Shown: positions 28,415 to 40,100 of the stretch, in pieces
Position numbering within the stretch: the stretch's first letter is position 1
How the letters are laid out: each line of letters begins with the position of its first letter
Assembly (NCBI GenBank): GCA_007694005.1
Contig: RECN01000175.1
Coordinates: 1-50,437 of the forward strand
DNA from: Spirochaetaceae bacterium
GTDB taxonomy: Bacteria; Spirochaetota; Spirochaetia; DSM-27196; SKKC01
Length of the DNA stretch: 50,437 nucleotides
Reading direction: 5' to 3'
The notes under the pieces: generated by a model
Databases searched by the model: none
Told to the model about the DNA's origin: nothing
The model's input: the letters and a program-made list of their open reading frames with translations, nothing else
Position numbers and translations under genes: made by a program

Positions 28415-29862
28415 GGACTCGGGCCTCCGATCTGATTGAGGTCTATCCTCCACTCACGTTCGAGCAGGTTCCCGAGTGAATCACTCAGGCCGTCGCGCAG
28501 CTGCATCGATACGACGCCGAATCGTCCTGCTTCATCGATGATTTCAATACCCATGCGTACGCGGGTAGACCCGGGAGACAGTGCTTCGGCCGACGCTGAT
28601 ACGAGACGAAACCGGGCGGAATTCGACCAGGTGAGGATGCGAAAATGCCGAAAGACCTCGAGTGCAGAGACAGTCGCGTTTTCGGCGTGATCCAGGTATA
28701 TGTGCAGAGTTCCCTGCCTCTCTTCGGTGTGAGGGAAGAAGGCAGAAAGGTCGAGAAGTCCCCCGTCGGAGAGTGCTGTGCCTTCGAATTGTATCGCCGC
28801 AACCGACGGATCCCGGTAGTCGCGGGCCGCCGGTCGAAGCTTCGCGAAGCTGCTGTGCCCGGTGGTACGACCGTGGTGATCGCGAAGACTCTCTGCAAGC
28901 TCGAGCAGGTAGTCTGTTGAGGGATCAAGGGAAGAGTGCACGCGCACACCGACTTCCGTGACGTAGATTCCGGGACTTAGATCGAGATACAGAGGCACCG
29001 TCGGGCTGATCGTCAGAACACGGGATAGATCGGCTGCGTACACGGGAACGGCGAATCTCAGCGAGAATACGGTGTCGCGGTCGAAATCTTCGAGACCTGG
29101 TACAGGAGCAGGGTCACCGGAGTCGACAGACATGGCCGCGCAGCCGGAAACGTCGGCCGGGAAGAGCACGCACAGGGATATCACCTGTGGAGGTGCCTCT
29201 GCGTGACTGTCGGGCAGGACATACGTGAAGCGCTCGCCGAGGAGCCGGCCGTCAGCGGCAGGCATGCCGCGACCGATGGAGACGCTCACCTCTCTGTCGG
29301 ACCGGGGAGCAGACAGCAGGACGATCAAGGCGGTCACTCCCGAATCGGCGACCTCAATACGGTAGCGCTGCTCAGGGTGAACCGACAGGTGTTCGTAGAG
29401 CGCATGTGGACTGATCGGGTGTGAGAAGGAAATGAGGATCTCACGATCACCGGCAGGCGCCGCCGATATCTCGAAAGCTTCAAGCGTACGATCGGGTCCG
29501 AACTCGTGGATATAGGGTCGTTCAAGCGCGTTCCCGTGTACGTCCTCGGCGCGCGTTGAGATTGTCAGCGTATACCGTTCATCGGGATCGAGCGGGTGAT
29601 CGGGGAGAAAGCGTATCGTTGTTCCGGCTCGTGAGATCCGTCCGTACACCGCCCTGTTTCGCTGTCTCAGGAACAGTGCCGCCTCCACGCGGGGCAGATC
29701 AGGTATTGCCGAGAACTCTATCAACAGGCCTTGCGGGTCGGCGACGTCTACAGCGAGAACCTGAAGCGGTCTCATGGAAAAAAAACGGCACCCGACGGAA
29801 ATCACGACCAGGAGCAGAACTACCATGGAACGTCGTACATGGGTGCTCTGCGCTTTACTCAT
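28411..29862 (-). CDS. Ig-like (Big_5/SbsA-type) lipoprotein of the RND operon, copy 2
   Basis: The product is about 483 residues from ATG 29862, with GGAGA eight bases upstream. The signal (MVVLLLVVISVG) ends in Cys25 and looks like a relaxed spirochaetal lipobox. The mature protein carries repeated Ig-like modules of the Big_5 type: LLIEFSAIPDLPRVEAAL, IRFLPDHPLDPDERYTLTISTRAEDVHGNAL, VFSLRFAVPVYAADLSRVLTI, STDYLLELAESLRDHHGR. It is probably a periplasmic-facing lipoprotein. Its start overlaps the previous gene by eight bases and its stop overlaps the RND start as GTGA, so it is part of the coupled operon. Such proteins are not standard parts of RND tripartite pumps. The exact role is unknown. 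Confidence 0.82.
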   Translation of the reverse strand: MSKAQSTHVRRSMVVLLLVVISVGCRFFSMRPLQVLAVDVADPQGLLIEFSAIPDLPRVEAALFLRQRNRAVYGRISRAGTTIRFLPDHPLDPDERYTLTISTRAEDVHGNALERPYIHEFGPDRTLEAFEISAAPAGDREILISFSHPISPHALYEHLSVHPEQRYRIEVADSGVTALIVLLSAPRSDREVSVSIGRGMPAADGRLLGERFTYVLPDSHAEAPPQVISLCVLFPADVSGCAAMSVDSGDPAPVPGLEDFDRDTVFSLRFAVPVYAADLSRVLTISPTVPLYLDLSPGIYVTEVGVRVHSSLDPSTDYLLELAESLRDHHGRTTGHSSFAKLRPAARDYRDPSVAAIQFEGTALSDGGLLDLSAFFPHTEERQGTLHIYLDHAENATVSALEVFRHFRILTWSNSARFRLVSASAEALSPGSTRVRMGIEIIDEAGRFGVVSMQLRDGLSDSLGNLLEREWRIDLNQIGGPSP

Positions 29863-31225
29863 GTGAGTCTCCGTGTACAAGGATGAGCTCGTGCACTTCC
29901 CCGCGCGCTTGATACGGGATCGAAAGCGCATAGATGGCGGGGTCTGCCGCGTACTCCGAAGGCAGGAGCCCGGACCAGGCTGTCGTCAGCTCCCGTCCGT
30001 CGCTGGACCAGAGGAACTGGTTTAGTACGACCGGAAGTCCTCCTTCGGGCAGGAGACGCTGTATGCGCGTCTGGTCGAGCAGGGCCTGCCGGTCTGAAGC
30101 TCCCTCGACAGGCCGGTCGTAGGAACTGACTGCGAAGAGCAGAAAGTCGGGCCCTTCGGGCTCTATCGCTATCGCATCGGCAGCCTGAATATCTGTCTGC
30201 GTCGAGCTTCCACCGGACCACAGGATGGTCACCCCGGCAAGGCGGGCCTGGTCTTCCTGCGTGCGAAAGACGATCTCGTGTGCCCGGGTGAGAATGTTTC
30301 CGCTCCGGGATGCGAGTCCGGCGGAGACAGTCACGGTGTAGTCGGTATCACTGTCCCAGTGCTGCACGGGGCGCACTACGATCTCTTTGTCGGACCGCTG
30401 CTCTGTTTCAGTCGGTCGATGAGGCCTGAGCCTCACCGCGTGGTGCAGCTCACGGTGGTCTACCGCCTCGGAGAACTCGAGAACGAGCGCGTCGCGTCCC
30501 TGCGGTACAGGGACGGCAGCGGGTGGGTTTTCGCCGGCAATCTCAAAGTGATGGCTCTGCAGCTCGAGCGGAATTGCGCCGCTGTCGAAGCGGAAGAAAA
30601 GACGGAGCTCGTCGCCGTGTGCGGGATCGGGTACGCGAAGCTCGTAGCTGCGAGCGGACTGCCAGCCAGCATCGGGGCGTATGCTGAGCCGGGTATCATC
30701 GCTATCCCACTCGAATACGAGCGCCTCGGCAGGCAGGACGGATATCCCCGCTTCCAGACTGTCCCTGTCCATCGGTCTGCTGAAGCGCAGCTCAATCGGA
30801 CTCCGCGCATCGTCGAGGACACCGTCGGCAGGCTCGCTCGAGACAAGCTGAGTCGCCGTTTCGTCTGATTCATAGAACAGATGATGTACAAACGAAACCT
30901 CGTGTACGCGTCCCCGTTCGTCAGGAATCATTCCTTCGAGCCGAAGCTGATGTACGACTCCGGGCCTCGGGTCGTGTGCCGGTCGTATCGTGAGGTGTGC
31001 GTCCGTCCATTCGAAGCGCTGGGTCACCGTCCGTGAGGCGGTGCTGACCTGTAGCAGCTGCTCGACCTCGTGCCGGTCGACAGCGCGCGAGAACCGCAAT
31101 GTGACTCCGGATTCGGGACGCACCACGCTGTACCGCTTCGCAGGCTCGACATCGATCTGCAGAACCGCAAAGTCGACCAGCGCGCAGTGTGTGATTACTG
31201 CGCCGAAGAGGACGCTGAAACACAT
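29855..31225 (-). CDS. Ig-like (Big_5/SbsA-type) exported protein of the RND operon, copy 1
   Basis: The product is about 456 residues from ATG 31225; the frame is open to an ATG at 31300 that would overlap the adaptor gene by 29 bases and has a purine-rich GGGAGAGAGAG upstream, so the start is uncertain. From 31225 the N-terminus (CFSVLFGAVITHCALVDFAVLQ) reads as a signal, possibly with a lipobox at ITHC. At least three Ig-like Big_5 modules follow: SGVTLRFSRAVDRHEVEQLLQVS, RSPIELRFSRPMDRDSLEAGISV (written as spans) and ALVLEFSEAVDHRELHHAVRL, each with the F-S-x-[AP]-[VM]-D signature. The C-terminal 130 residues differ and contain LLFAVSSYDRPVEGAS. It lies between the adaptor and the second Ig-like gene. 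Function unknown. Confidence 0.78.
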   Translation of the reverse strand: MCFSVLFGAVITHCALVDFAVLQIDVEPAKRYSVVRPESGVTLRFSRAVDRHEVEQLLQVSTASRTVTQRFEWTDAHLTIRPAHDPRPGVVHQLRLEGMIPDERGRVHEVSFVHHLFYESDETATQLVSSEPADGVLDDARSPIELRFSRPMDRDSLEAGISVLPAEALVFEWDSDDTRLSIRPDAGWQSARSYELRVPDPAHGDELRLFFRFDSGAIPLELQSHHFEIAGENPPAAVPVPQGRDALVLEFSEAVDHRELHHAVRLRPHRPTETEQRSDKEIVVRPVQHWDSDTDYTVTVSAGLASRSGNILTRAHEIVFRTQEDQARLAGVTILWSGGSSTQTDIQAADAIAIEPEGPDFLLFAVSSYDRPVEGASDRQALLDQTRIQRLLPEGGLPVVLNQFLWSSDGRELTTAWSGLLPSEYAADPAIYALSIPYQARGEVHELILVHGDSHE

Positions 31226-31271
31226 GCGCGTGATGCTCGAACGACCGAAACAGGCGCGGCAGCGCTGATAA

Positions 31272-32612
31272 TTATTCGGTTCGAGGTGGGAACAATGCAT
31301 GAACTCTCTCTCCCTGCTGAAGCTGGGCTGTGTGTCGGGTCAGAATGACGGTATCCTCGTCAATCCCTGAGATCACTTCGACGGTGTCACCGTATCCCTG
31401 TGCTGCTATGCGTATTTCCCGGGAAAACACGTGGTCTGAGGCCAGCACCTGTACGAAGGCCGTGCCTGTATCAGTACGCAGTATCGCCGAGGATGGAATC
31501 CTCATGACCATTTCGGCGCTGCCTGTAGGAATGACGGCTTCCGCGTACATGCCGGGTCTGAGCGCAGGGTCAGCCTCGTTCAGACGCAGCCGCACGGGAA
31601 CCGCGCCCGAACGGGGGTCGGCTACGACGCCGATACGGAAGACCTCAGCGGGTCGTGGCGTCTCAGACACCGCGGGCAGGCTGATACGGGCCGGGTTCCC
31701 AACCGCGACGCGGTAGAGACTCGACTCGTGTACCCGCACCTGTACGTCCGGGGTTTCGCTGTCGACAAGGCTGCACAGAAGCGTCCCTGCATCTACGCGT
31801 TCGCCTTCCGCGACGTGCAGGGCTGCGACGCGGCCAGCGAAGGCGGCGCGGACGTCGAGAGACGATCGAAGATCGGCAACCGCCTCGCGCTCGGCCTCCG
31901 CAACGCGCAGGCGTGCTATGGCAGCAGAAAGCTCCGCCTCGCCGGTCTGCAGGTTGCTGCTCACGACCTCCTGCCGCTGTCGTGCCCGCGCTTCCGGCGC
32001 AGGCCTCAGCGGCAACTCGACCCCGAGCTCGGCGGCGAGGACCGTTTCATCGTTCGATGCGATGAGGACCTGCAGTTCGGCCCGGGATTCGGCGTGTCTG
32101 ACCGAAACGAGTTCTTCGGGCGAAACCGCTCCTGACTCGACACGAAGCTCCGTCTGCCTGCTCCGCTCGCGAGCGCGTTCGAACTCGATGCGCGCTAAGG
32201 ACGTCGCGTGGGCGAGACCTTCGAGGCGCGCGAGTCGCTGCAGTACGTGCCGTCTCGACGACTCAAGGCGTGCCGCAGCAAGCTCGACCGCCTGTTCGGA
32301 CGCGGCAAGCTCTCCGTCTACCTGACGCTGACGTGCGGCGAGCTGCGCGTTCGCTATGCGCAGGATGATCTGACCCTCTTCGACCTCATCGCCTTCGGCA
32401 AGGTACACGGTAGAAACGGATCCCGCCGCGGCGGCGTTGATGCGCATCTCCCGGCGCGGTACGAGGGCCCCGAAGACCTGGACTTCATCATCGCGTTCCT
32501 GCATCTGCACGCGCATGACCCGGACCGTCCGGACCTCCGCCGGAGGTGCTTCGGGCGACGGGGCAGTGCACGCGCTCATAGCGGCAAGAAGGACCGCGGC
32601 TGGATACTTCAT
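31272..32612 (-). CDS. RND periplasmic adaptor (HlyD/MFP family) lipoprotein
   Basis: The product is 446 residues. The signal ends in a lipobox (LLAAMSAC, Cys15), so it is a lipoprotein. The membrane-fusion-protein plan is present: a lipoyl-type half motif (MRINAAAAGSVSTVYLAEGDEVEEGQIILRI), an alpha-helical hairpin rich in Glu/Arg/Ala (about 90-235), the second lipoyl half (VRAAFAGRVAALHVAEGERVDAGTLLCSLVD, as a span), then a beta-barrel and membrane-proximal domain (LRPGMYAEAVIPTG, MRIPSSAILRT). It would link the inner-membrane RND pump to the TolC-like channel. ATG 32612 overlaps the TolC gene stop as ATGA. Confidence 0.93.
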   Translation of the reverse strand: MKYPAAVLLAAMSACTAPSPEAPPAEVRTVRVMRVQMQERDDEVQVFGALVPRREMRINAAAAGSVSTVYLAEGDEVEEGQIILRIANAQLAARQRQVDGELAASEQAVELAAARLESSRRHVLQRLARLEGLAHATSLARIEFERARERSRQTELRVESGAVSPEELVSVRHAESRAELQVLIASNDETVLAAELGVELPLRPAPEARARQRQEVVSSNLQTGEAELSAAIARLRVAEAEREAVADLRSSLDVRAAFAGRVAALHVAEGERVDAGTLLCSLVDSETPDVQVRVHESSLYRVAVGNPARISLPAVSETPRPAEVFRIGVVADPRSGAVPVRLRLNEADPALRPGMYAEAVIPTGSAEMVMRIPSSAILRTDTGTAFVQVLASDHVFSREIRIAAQGYGDTVEVISGIDEDTVILTRHTAQLQQGERVHALFPPRTE

Positions 32613-34012
32613 GGCTGCGACAGACCCGTGCGCTGCTGCAGCCTCTGGTGCAGCAGGATGAGCGCGAAGGAGCTTTCAAGGGCATTGAGTCGGGCCTCGG
32701 CGAGTTCCCGCTCGGCGTCGAGAATGGCCGTCCCCCGGCGGTGACCGGCTGCTACATCGGCCCTGATCCGTACGAGCGCGAGTTCGGCGAGTCGGACACC
32801 CTCTTCATCAGTCTCGAGGGCGGACCTCAGGTACGCATGATCACGGACGGTCTGTCTGATCCACGCTTCGGTCTGCTGCCGCCCGGTGGTATACGCGAAC
32901 CCGGCGCGCTCGGCGTTCATGCGCCGACGGATTGCGTCGTTCCGTGACTCGTAGCGTGTCCATGCACCCGTTTCCAGACCGACCGAGCGTGCCGTGTATC
33001 GGCCGCTGTCGGCACTGAAGACACCACCGAAGGAAAGACTTCCTGTGTTTACCCCCGGCCAGGAGAAACGGACGCCGAGGCTGACTTCGGGTGATGCGAG
33101 CGGGAGCGGTGTCCCGCGCATGGAAACACCCAAGGTGGACTGTATGACAGGAACGCTCACGGAGGGCAGAAAATCAAGCGCCGCGCGGGCCGTCTCCACC
33201 TGTACCCAGAGCTGCTGCAGGGCCGGGTCTTCACGAAGCGCGTGTTCCGTGAGGATGGAAACATCGTTCCGTAGCCTCCGGGGAAGCGAAAGCCCCCCGG
33301 TAACCGACGGTACACTGAGCACCGTGTCGTTTCCGAGCCCCAGTATCTGCCTCAGTTCGGTGTGCAGATCATCGACACGCGCCTGACGCTGTTGCGATTC
33401 GAGCGCTGTCCGCGCCGCCGAGAGCTGTGTGCGTTGCATCTCATACGCGGTCAGCAGTCCAAGCTCGTGGTCGCGGGCGAGACTTTCGAGTTCCCTGTCG
33501 ACCCGCTGCGTGTGCTGTCCGGCGATCAGTGCAGCGTGTGTTGCGAACTCGACCGCAGCGAGCAGCTCCTGCACGACAGTGCGCAAGCCGGCTTCGTAGT
33601 CACGCTGAAGTGCCTGCGCCATCGCGAGTTCAGCAACAGCCGTTCGCCGGGAGAAGTCCCTCATTCCTCCGTCGTAGATCGAATACGCGAGTCCAGCCTG
33701 CAGCTGAACGGCCTGCGTGTCGGCGGAGTGCACGATCCGGTCCCGACTGCTTGCGACCGTTGTCGTGAGCGAGGGCAGCCGCATCCGGTTCAGGCGTGCA
33801 AGCCCGCTCCGCGCGAGCTCGAGTTCGACCTGCCGGTGGTCGTGTGTAATGTCATGAGCCAGAGCCAGACGGAATGCATCGTCCACGCTCGAAATACTCA
33901 CAACGTCCGGAGCTTCGTCGGCGAACAGTACAACCGCCGTACCCGGCAGAAGCAGAACGAGAACTGTGAACAGCTTTGCAAGGAACTGAACGCAGACGTC
34001 GGATGAATGCAT
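32609..34012 (-). CDS. TolC-like outer-membrane efflux protein
   Basis: The product is about 467 residues, first gene of the six-gene exporter operon. A signal peptide spans about residues 1-31 (AKLFTVLVLLLPGTAVVLFA). Two structural repeats of the outer-membrane efflux family are visible: SSVDDAFRLALAHDITHDHRQVELELARS with LTTTVASSRD and LQAGLAYSIYDGGMRDFSRR in the first half, then ILTEHALREDPALQQLWVQVETARAALDFLPSVSVPV and VRFSWPGVN in the second (quoted as spans). It would form the outer-membrane exit duct. ATG 34012 is preferred over 34036 because GGAGGT lies five bases upstream. It is divergent from the giant protein gene; the 109-base space between them must hold both promoters, but I could not pick either with confidence. 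Confidence 0.9.
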   Translation of the reverse strand: MHSSDVCVQFLAKLFTVLVLLLPGTAVVLFADEAPDVVSISSVDDAFRLALAHDITHDHRQVELELARSGLARLNRMRLPSLTTTVASSRDRIVHSADTQAVQLQAGLAYSIYDGGMRDFSRRTAVAELAMAQALQRDYEAGLRTVVQELLAAVEFATHAALIAGQHTQRVDRELESLARDHELGLLTAYEMQRTQLSAARTALESQQRQARVDDLHTELRQILGLGNDTVLSVPSVTGGLSLPRRLRNDVSILTEHALREDPALQQLWVQVETARAALDFLPSVSVPVIQSTLGVSMRGTPLPLASPEVSLGVRFSWPGVNTGSLSFGGVFSADSGRYTARSVGLETGAWTRYESRNDAIRRRMNAERAGFAYTTGRQQTEAWIRQTVRDHAYLRSALETDEEGVRLAELALVRIRADVAAGHRRGTAILDAERELAEARLNALESSFALILLHQRLQQRTGLSQP

Positions 34013-34124
34013 GGCTACCTCCACCCCTCTGTACACCGCTCATACGCAGTTTGATTGTGAAAATCGGAAATCTCCTGCAATCGATTTGATGCTTTGTCTG
34101 GTATCAGAAGACGGAGGAAGAATG

Positions 34125-37100
34125 ATGAACACAAAGATCAGACAGCGATGGAGCATTCTCTGCGGATCAGCACTCATGCTGCCGGTCTGCATAGTCACTG
34201 CTGTGTACGGTCAGGCCTACGCTCCCTTCGATCTGTTTGACGACTACATGCTGCGTGCCGGGCGTTCCCGGACGAGCGAGGAGTGGTGGATCTACGCCGA
34301 GTCGGCTCGCGAGTACGCCGCTGATAGTGCTCACGTCGGCGCCGAGCGCAACCCTGATCTTTTGCAGGAGGTCGATCGCCATCTGCAGCGTGAGTTTGAC
34401 CGCTGGCTGACGACACGGACTGCACCATCGCAGGGGCACGAGGACGTGGAAATGCTCCTGCGGGCTGTGCGTGACGCATCGACCGCTGATCCGACGGTGC
34501 AGTCGCATATATGGGAAGATCTGCGCGAGCGGGCTCCCGGTCTTGATCACCTTATCGAGCTTGAAACACAGCGTCTGCTCTCGCGCTCGACCTACGATCA
34601 TCAGAGCCTGCGTCGACTGACCGAACGTTCCTCACCCCTCGAGATCGTCTCGTATCTCGAGGCGCCGTGGCTTCAGACTCACGCGCCGCCTGATGTACGG
34701 GACGCAGCTTTGACCGCGCGCATAGGGGAGATGAACTCCCGAGACCGGACCTATGGCGAGAGCCTGTCGCGCGCGCAGGATCTCTGGCAGGAAACGGAGG
34801 CCCACCTGCTGTCGGAACGCCTGCATTGGGAGCAGGCGATGCAGGCTGCTTACGCCGAGGATACACGCCACTGGGAGAACGCCTTCCGGCAGCTCGCCGA
34901 AGAGCAACGCGTCTGGCAGGAGGCTATCGATGAACTCATTCACGCCGAAGCGGGACGCCACCGGCAGGAGCTCTCGGCGCTCGACCTGCAGCGAAGCGGT
35001 GAGGCCGAGGCTTACGACCGTGCCGTAGCCGCACGCCGCAGCGCAGCTGACGCACAGCGCTCGGTAGCCTTCGAGCTCTACAGGGCGAGCAGGGACGCGG
35101 AGTATACCGCGCTGGCGGCGCTGGAGATCTGGCAGGCGGTCGATCATCCGGAAGCGGTGGCCGAGCGACAATTCTGGCAGGCCGAGGCAGAGCGGCACGC
35201 CGCAGTCGCCGACAGCCTCGCTGAGACGCTTGAAACGCTCGTCGAGGAGTACGCCGGGGGAGTCTTCTACGGTTCGCTCGGACGAGAGATTACCGAGGCC
35301 GAACAGCGGATCCGGCGAACCGAAGCGGAAGTAGACGTGTGGGAGGCGGTGTTGCAGTACGCAAACGACACGACCGCGGGTCGTGAGTCAGCCCCGGATA
35401 CCACCGATGAGCTTCAAAGGGCAAGCTCGGAACACGAGGCGGCTGTGCAGCAACTGCTTGATCTCACCGCGACCTTCGACGCCCTCTCTGGAGAGTTGCA
35501 GGCACGGCGGAGCGAACAGCAGGTCTACGAGCAGGCCATAGCCGGGATCGATCGTGAGATCGCTGCTCTTAACGCCTCGCAGCGTCACCTGCTCGAGCTT
35601 TTGAACGCGCCGTCGGTGGTCTTTCTCGAGCACCTCGTCGCAGAATCCCGCGAGCTTTGGGAAGACCGTACCGGCGGACCCGAAGGCATTCTCGATGCGG
35701 ACGACATCAGCGCTCTGACCCGACAGCTCATCGGTTCGGAGCAGCAGGCGCAGCAGCGGATCTACCGCGCAGAACGGCACAACGCCGTGGATGAACAGCG
35801 TGCGACGGTCCTGCACGGTCTCTCCCTGGAAACCGTCGGCAACCTCACGCGCGATCTGCGTACCGATGAACGCGAACGCGCCCTCGACACCATCGTTTCC
35901 GAAACAGCTGTAGACTCGCCCTTCCACCGCATGGCACTCGTCGCAAAAGCGTATCCTGAAGCGGCAGTGGTCCTGCAGGAAATGCTCGCAGCTGCGATGC
36001 TCGAAATAGAACGCTTTGAGGACCTTCTTGCCTCCGGCCCTACCGATGAGCGGGAGCAAGCCTCCGGGATTGAGGCGAGGCGAGAGCGCTTCGCGGAGCT
36101 CGAAGTGGACCGCATACGCGCGCAGGTCGCGCTCGAACGCGATACGCTCGCGTATCTGCACCGCGAGGCGGCGGAGGTGCCGGCTGACGAGGCAGGCGAG
36201 GCGCCGGGCGACGAGGCGGGGCAAGTGCCGGCCCCCGAGGCAGCGGCCCCCGAGGTGCCAGCCCCCGAGACCGGCGACGTTCCGGCCTCGGTCCTCCTGC
36301 TCGCGCCGTGGTACGCCGAACCCGCGGCCTACGAGCTTGAAGACCTGACGGACCTACTTCAGATAATCGATGCCCTCATCGCGGACGAAGAGCTTAACGG
36401 CCTTGCGCTGCACGCCGAGCTTATGCAGCGCGCGGTGACGAATCCTGCTCTGAGTCAGATCATGACCGGTGGAGGTGCATTCGAGGTGGCGCCTGGCGTC
36501 TCCCTGTCGCATGAACACGCCGCCGGTCTTGTCGAGGGGTGGCGGGAAGCGCACGCAGAGATCTCTGCGTCTGCTGCAGCCATGAGGTATGCGTATCTCG
36601 AGACCTATGTCCTGACCGCCGACATCATCGACGCCGCGAGAGATCTCGCAGATCTGCTCCCGACCGCCGAAGAAGCTCTCAGTTTTCTCGAGTCCGGGCT
36701 GCAGCACGAACTTGGGATCATGATCGATGTACCGCCGAGCCTGCAGGAGCAGTACCTCGAAACGGTCAGCGCACTGCTCGCCGTCGGCATGCCCTCAGAC
36801 CATCCGGAGGAGACGCTTCGCATCTACCGTCGCGAGCACGCGGTGTTGCACTCCCTGCTCGCAGATCTGCACGCGGATCCGACGCCGCCTTCGTCCGATG
36901 AGCCCGCCGACGTCCTCTTTGCCGAGGCCGAAGACATACTCGCTGAAGCGGCGTCCGTGTACGGGCAGCTCGTGAATCTTCGATCTGAATATCACCACCT
37001 GTACTCAGAACTCATCGCCCGTGAGCTGCAGCTTGCGGAGGCTCGCAGCCACAGTCCTGAAAGCCTTGCAGAGGCCGTACACGATCTGAACAATCAGCTC

Positions 37101-40100
37101 GAAGCGGCCCGACGCGAGCGAAGTCTGTTGACCTCGGCCTGGGAAGAAGCCGTCGATGAGCTCTCGGATGATTTTTCCGGTCTCGCTGCCATGCAACACG
37201 AGCTGCACGCCGCGCGGGAAGCCGAAGAGCTCGCGCGGCAGGAACTCAACAGGGCACAGAGCGTCGATCTGTACGCGAGGAGTTTCTCGCTGTCCACCTC
37301 CGACGTGCAGGAGCGTCACGAGCAAAGCCTTCGTGCGCGGGATAGCGCGCGTGAGCTGCTTCTTTTGCTCGAAGACATGGCAGGGCGCGATCCCGCGCAG
37401 ACACGGTACGAGGAAGCCCTTGAGGCGTACCGGGAGTCTCTTGCCGCACAACTGAAGGCCGGATATCTGCTCCGCGAGCTCGAACTGGCAACGGCCGACG
37501 TGCACGCGGAGATACACGATCTTGAACACGCTATGATAGAAGCTCGCGGAATGGTCTTCGAACACGAAGACGAAGCCGCGCATCACCAGTGGATGCTCTC
37601 ATTTTCGGAGCTGCTGCAGGATGGGGGGATTGAACTTCTGCATCGCTTCAGTCTGGCCCGCTACGCCGAGCAGTACGAGCGATACGAGGCTCAGGGATCA
37701 TCAACTGTGTTTCGAACACCAGAATCGATCGTCTCTCCTGCGCTGTACGCTGCGCTGACACAGGGCGGCGCGTTTCGCAGTCCCGTTGATCTCGGATCAT
37801 ACATGCTCGAAGAAGCCCGTCTCGCCCGGGACCTGATTCGAAGCAATCCTGAAGAAGAGCGGCGGTTTCAGGAGTATCGTGCGTTTCAGGAAGCGGGGGC
37901 GTTCAGGCGATCGCACGAACTCGCGGAAGTCGAATATCTTTCGGCTCCGGCGCACATGGTCGCACACGCGATCCGTCGAACCGATGAGCTCGCGCGACGA
38001 AACAGGAGGCAGAGCGGAACGCTCGCTGCGATTGGAATGAGTTACTATGTTGCCGGACTCGCGTCCTTCTTTTCACCCCCGCTCATGGCCACCCTCATGC
38101 TGCGCTCGACCCTCGAACTCGGGCTCGCCGCTGCTGCCGGCCGCGCGGCGGTGGCGTATGAGGAACTGAATCACGATCTGTCGCAGCTTAGCTACGCAGA
38201 CGACAGGCGCCACGCGGTATCCCTGCTTGAGACAGAGTTTCGTGCCTACGTCTCGCAGGCGACGCGCCTGGCAGGACACGAGGCCGAACTCGAGATGATC
38301 CTCGGGGGCGGCATCGAAGACCTCGGGCGGGTGGTCGAGACGGTTCTTGACTCCGACAACCCCGCAACGGCTATGGCGGTTTCTCTACAGGGCGCCGGTC
38401 TTCGTTACACCGGGACCGACGCGTACGGCCCTGCCGGGAGCCTTCTTACCTCGATCGCCGGACTTACCGCCTTTATCCGGGCCGAAACGGATGAGGCGCT
38501 GGTGAATCTCGATACCCTTGTCGGCGACGTGGAAGACGAACGGCAGACAGATCGCGCCGCCTGGCACCTCGCGCGCGATACATTTCTCGACGGCTGCGGC
38601 GAAGACGACTGCGACTACGTCGAGCTGTTAGAACGGGCGGAAGCGCTGTTTCTTTCCCGGACCCCGGACCCGGCATCGCACAGCATCAGGCTTCAGCAAA
38701 CGCTCCTGGACGCGTACGCACGGAGTCCGGTGACCCGTGCTCCCCATCAGCAGGTGCACCTGCACGAGCGCGCTGCCGCTGTTCAGGAGTACGGCAGACG
38801 AGTCTTCGATCGACGCGACGATCACGATCGCGATGTATTTCGTGACGCATCAGAAGGTCTGCGGGAGGCGCTTGTTTCGGCAGCCGCTGCGCGCGCAGAG
38901 CAGCTGCAGTACATAGTAGAACGCGGCCGGGACGAGTGGCGCAGCGCGACCGAGCAGCTCACCGCTTCCTACGAAGGCTGGCTCCGTGATCGGGCCGAAA
39001 TCTACGAGACGCGGTCGCGGCAGCACGCTGCCCGTCACGCGCTCATGCTCGAACTGCACAAAGCCTGGGCGCAGGACGCGGGAAGTCACCGCGCACCGGA
39101 CCGGCTCGCGGTTCAGTATCTCGCCGACCTGATCCTGCCGGAGGTACGCGTGGGGTTTGGTATGGATACGCCCGACCTTGATCGATCAGTGCGCGAGCTT
39201 TCACGCAGTGATCTGCTTTCAGATCTGCTGCAGGCGGCCGAAGAAGGCCTGCGTCTGCAGTCGCGGGCGGCAGCATCGAATATGCCTCTGCCCTCACCAC
39301 CAGCCGGTGGATTCGCGTCTGAGCTTGAAATCATGAGGCACGTACAGCAGACTCGGGCGATCGACAGCGAAGAGGCGGCGCACCGTCTCAGCATGGCGCA
39401 CGCAGGGAGCGTTCTGCACGAGCTGCAGGGTTTGCGCGATAGCGCTGTAGAGACTGTCGCTTCCGCGAACGCCTCGATCGCCGATTCCGTCCATCGGACC
39501 TTCACGCAGGCGGGGTTCAGACGCGACGGAAACGCCTTTCTGCGCGATACCCTCACCGGTAGCACCATCAATACCAGCGTACGCGTATCGCATCGGCTGC
39601 GCGGGTACGAAGCCTTCACCGATTATCGCTTTGAGCCTGCTTCGGGGCTGTCGCTCGCGGGTCTTGCGCGTTCCACAAGCCGAACGATCGCACGTCGTGT
39701 CGATGAAGCCCGGATTGCAATAGCTGCAGAGCTTGAGCGGGTGTTCGGGACCGATACCGAGCGGATGCAGGGCGGTACCACCGACCCGGATGCCGTTATG
39801 GAGATCAGGCGGTCGCTTGAGAGAGGCTGGCTCGCCGAGATTCTCGATTACGGTGAGTCGCATGAAACCCTGACGAGAAGCGGCTCCGCGATCGTCATGC
39901 CGGGTGCCTTCGGTGCACACGTCGGTTACGCTCCCGAGCTTTATCCACAGGTCGATCCGGCTCGCAGCTGGCAGGATAATATCGCCTTCGCAGGGAGCGG
40001 GGAGCTGCAGTATCTCTACGGGCCCTTTCTCTACTATCAGGCCCTGCAGGCGAGGGGATACGCGGAGTTGCAGCAGGGTTTCCACTCCGTCAGACTCTGG

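Noticed and set aside
34013-34124. Promoters in the divergent space between the TolC-like and giant genes
   Set aside because: Both promoters must be here, but no -35/-10 pair with acceptable match and spacing stood out on either strand.
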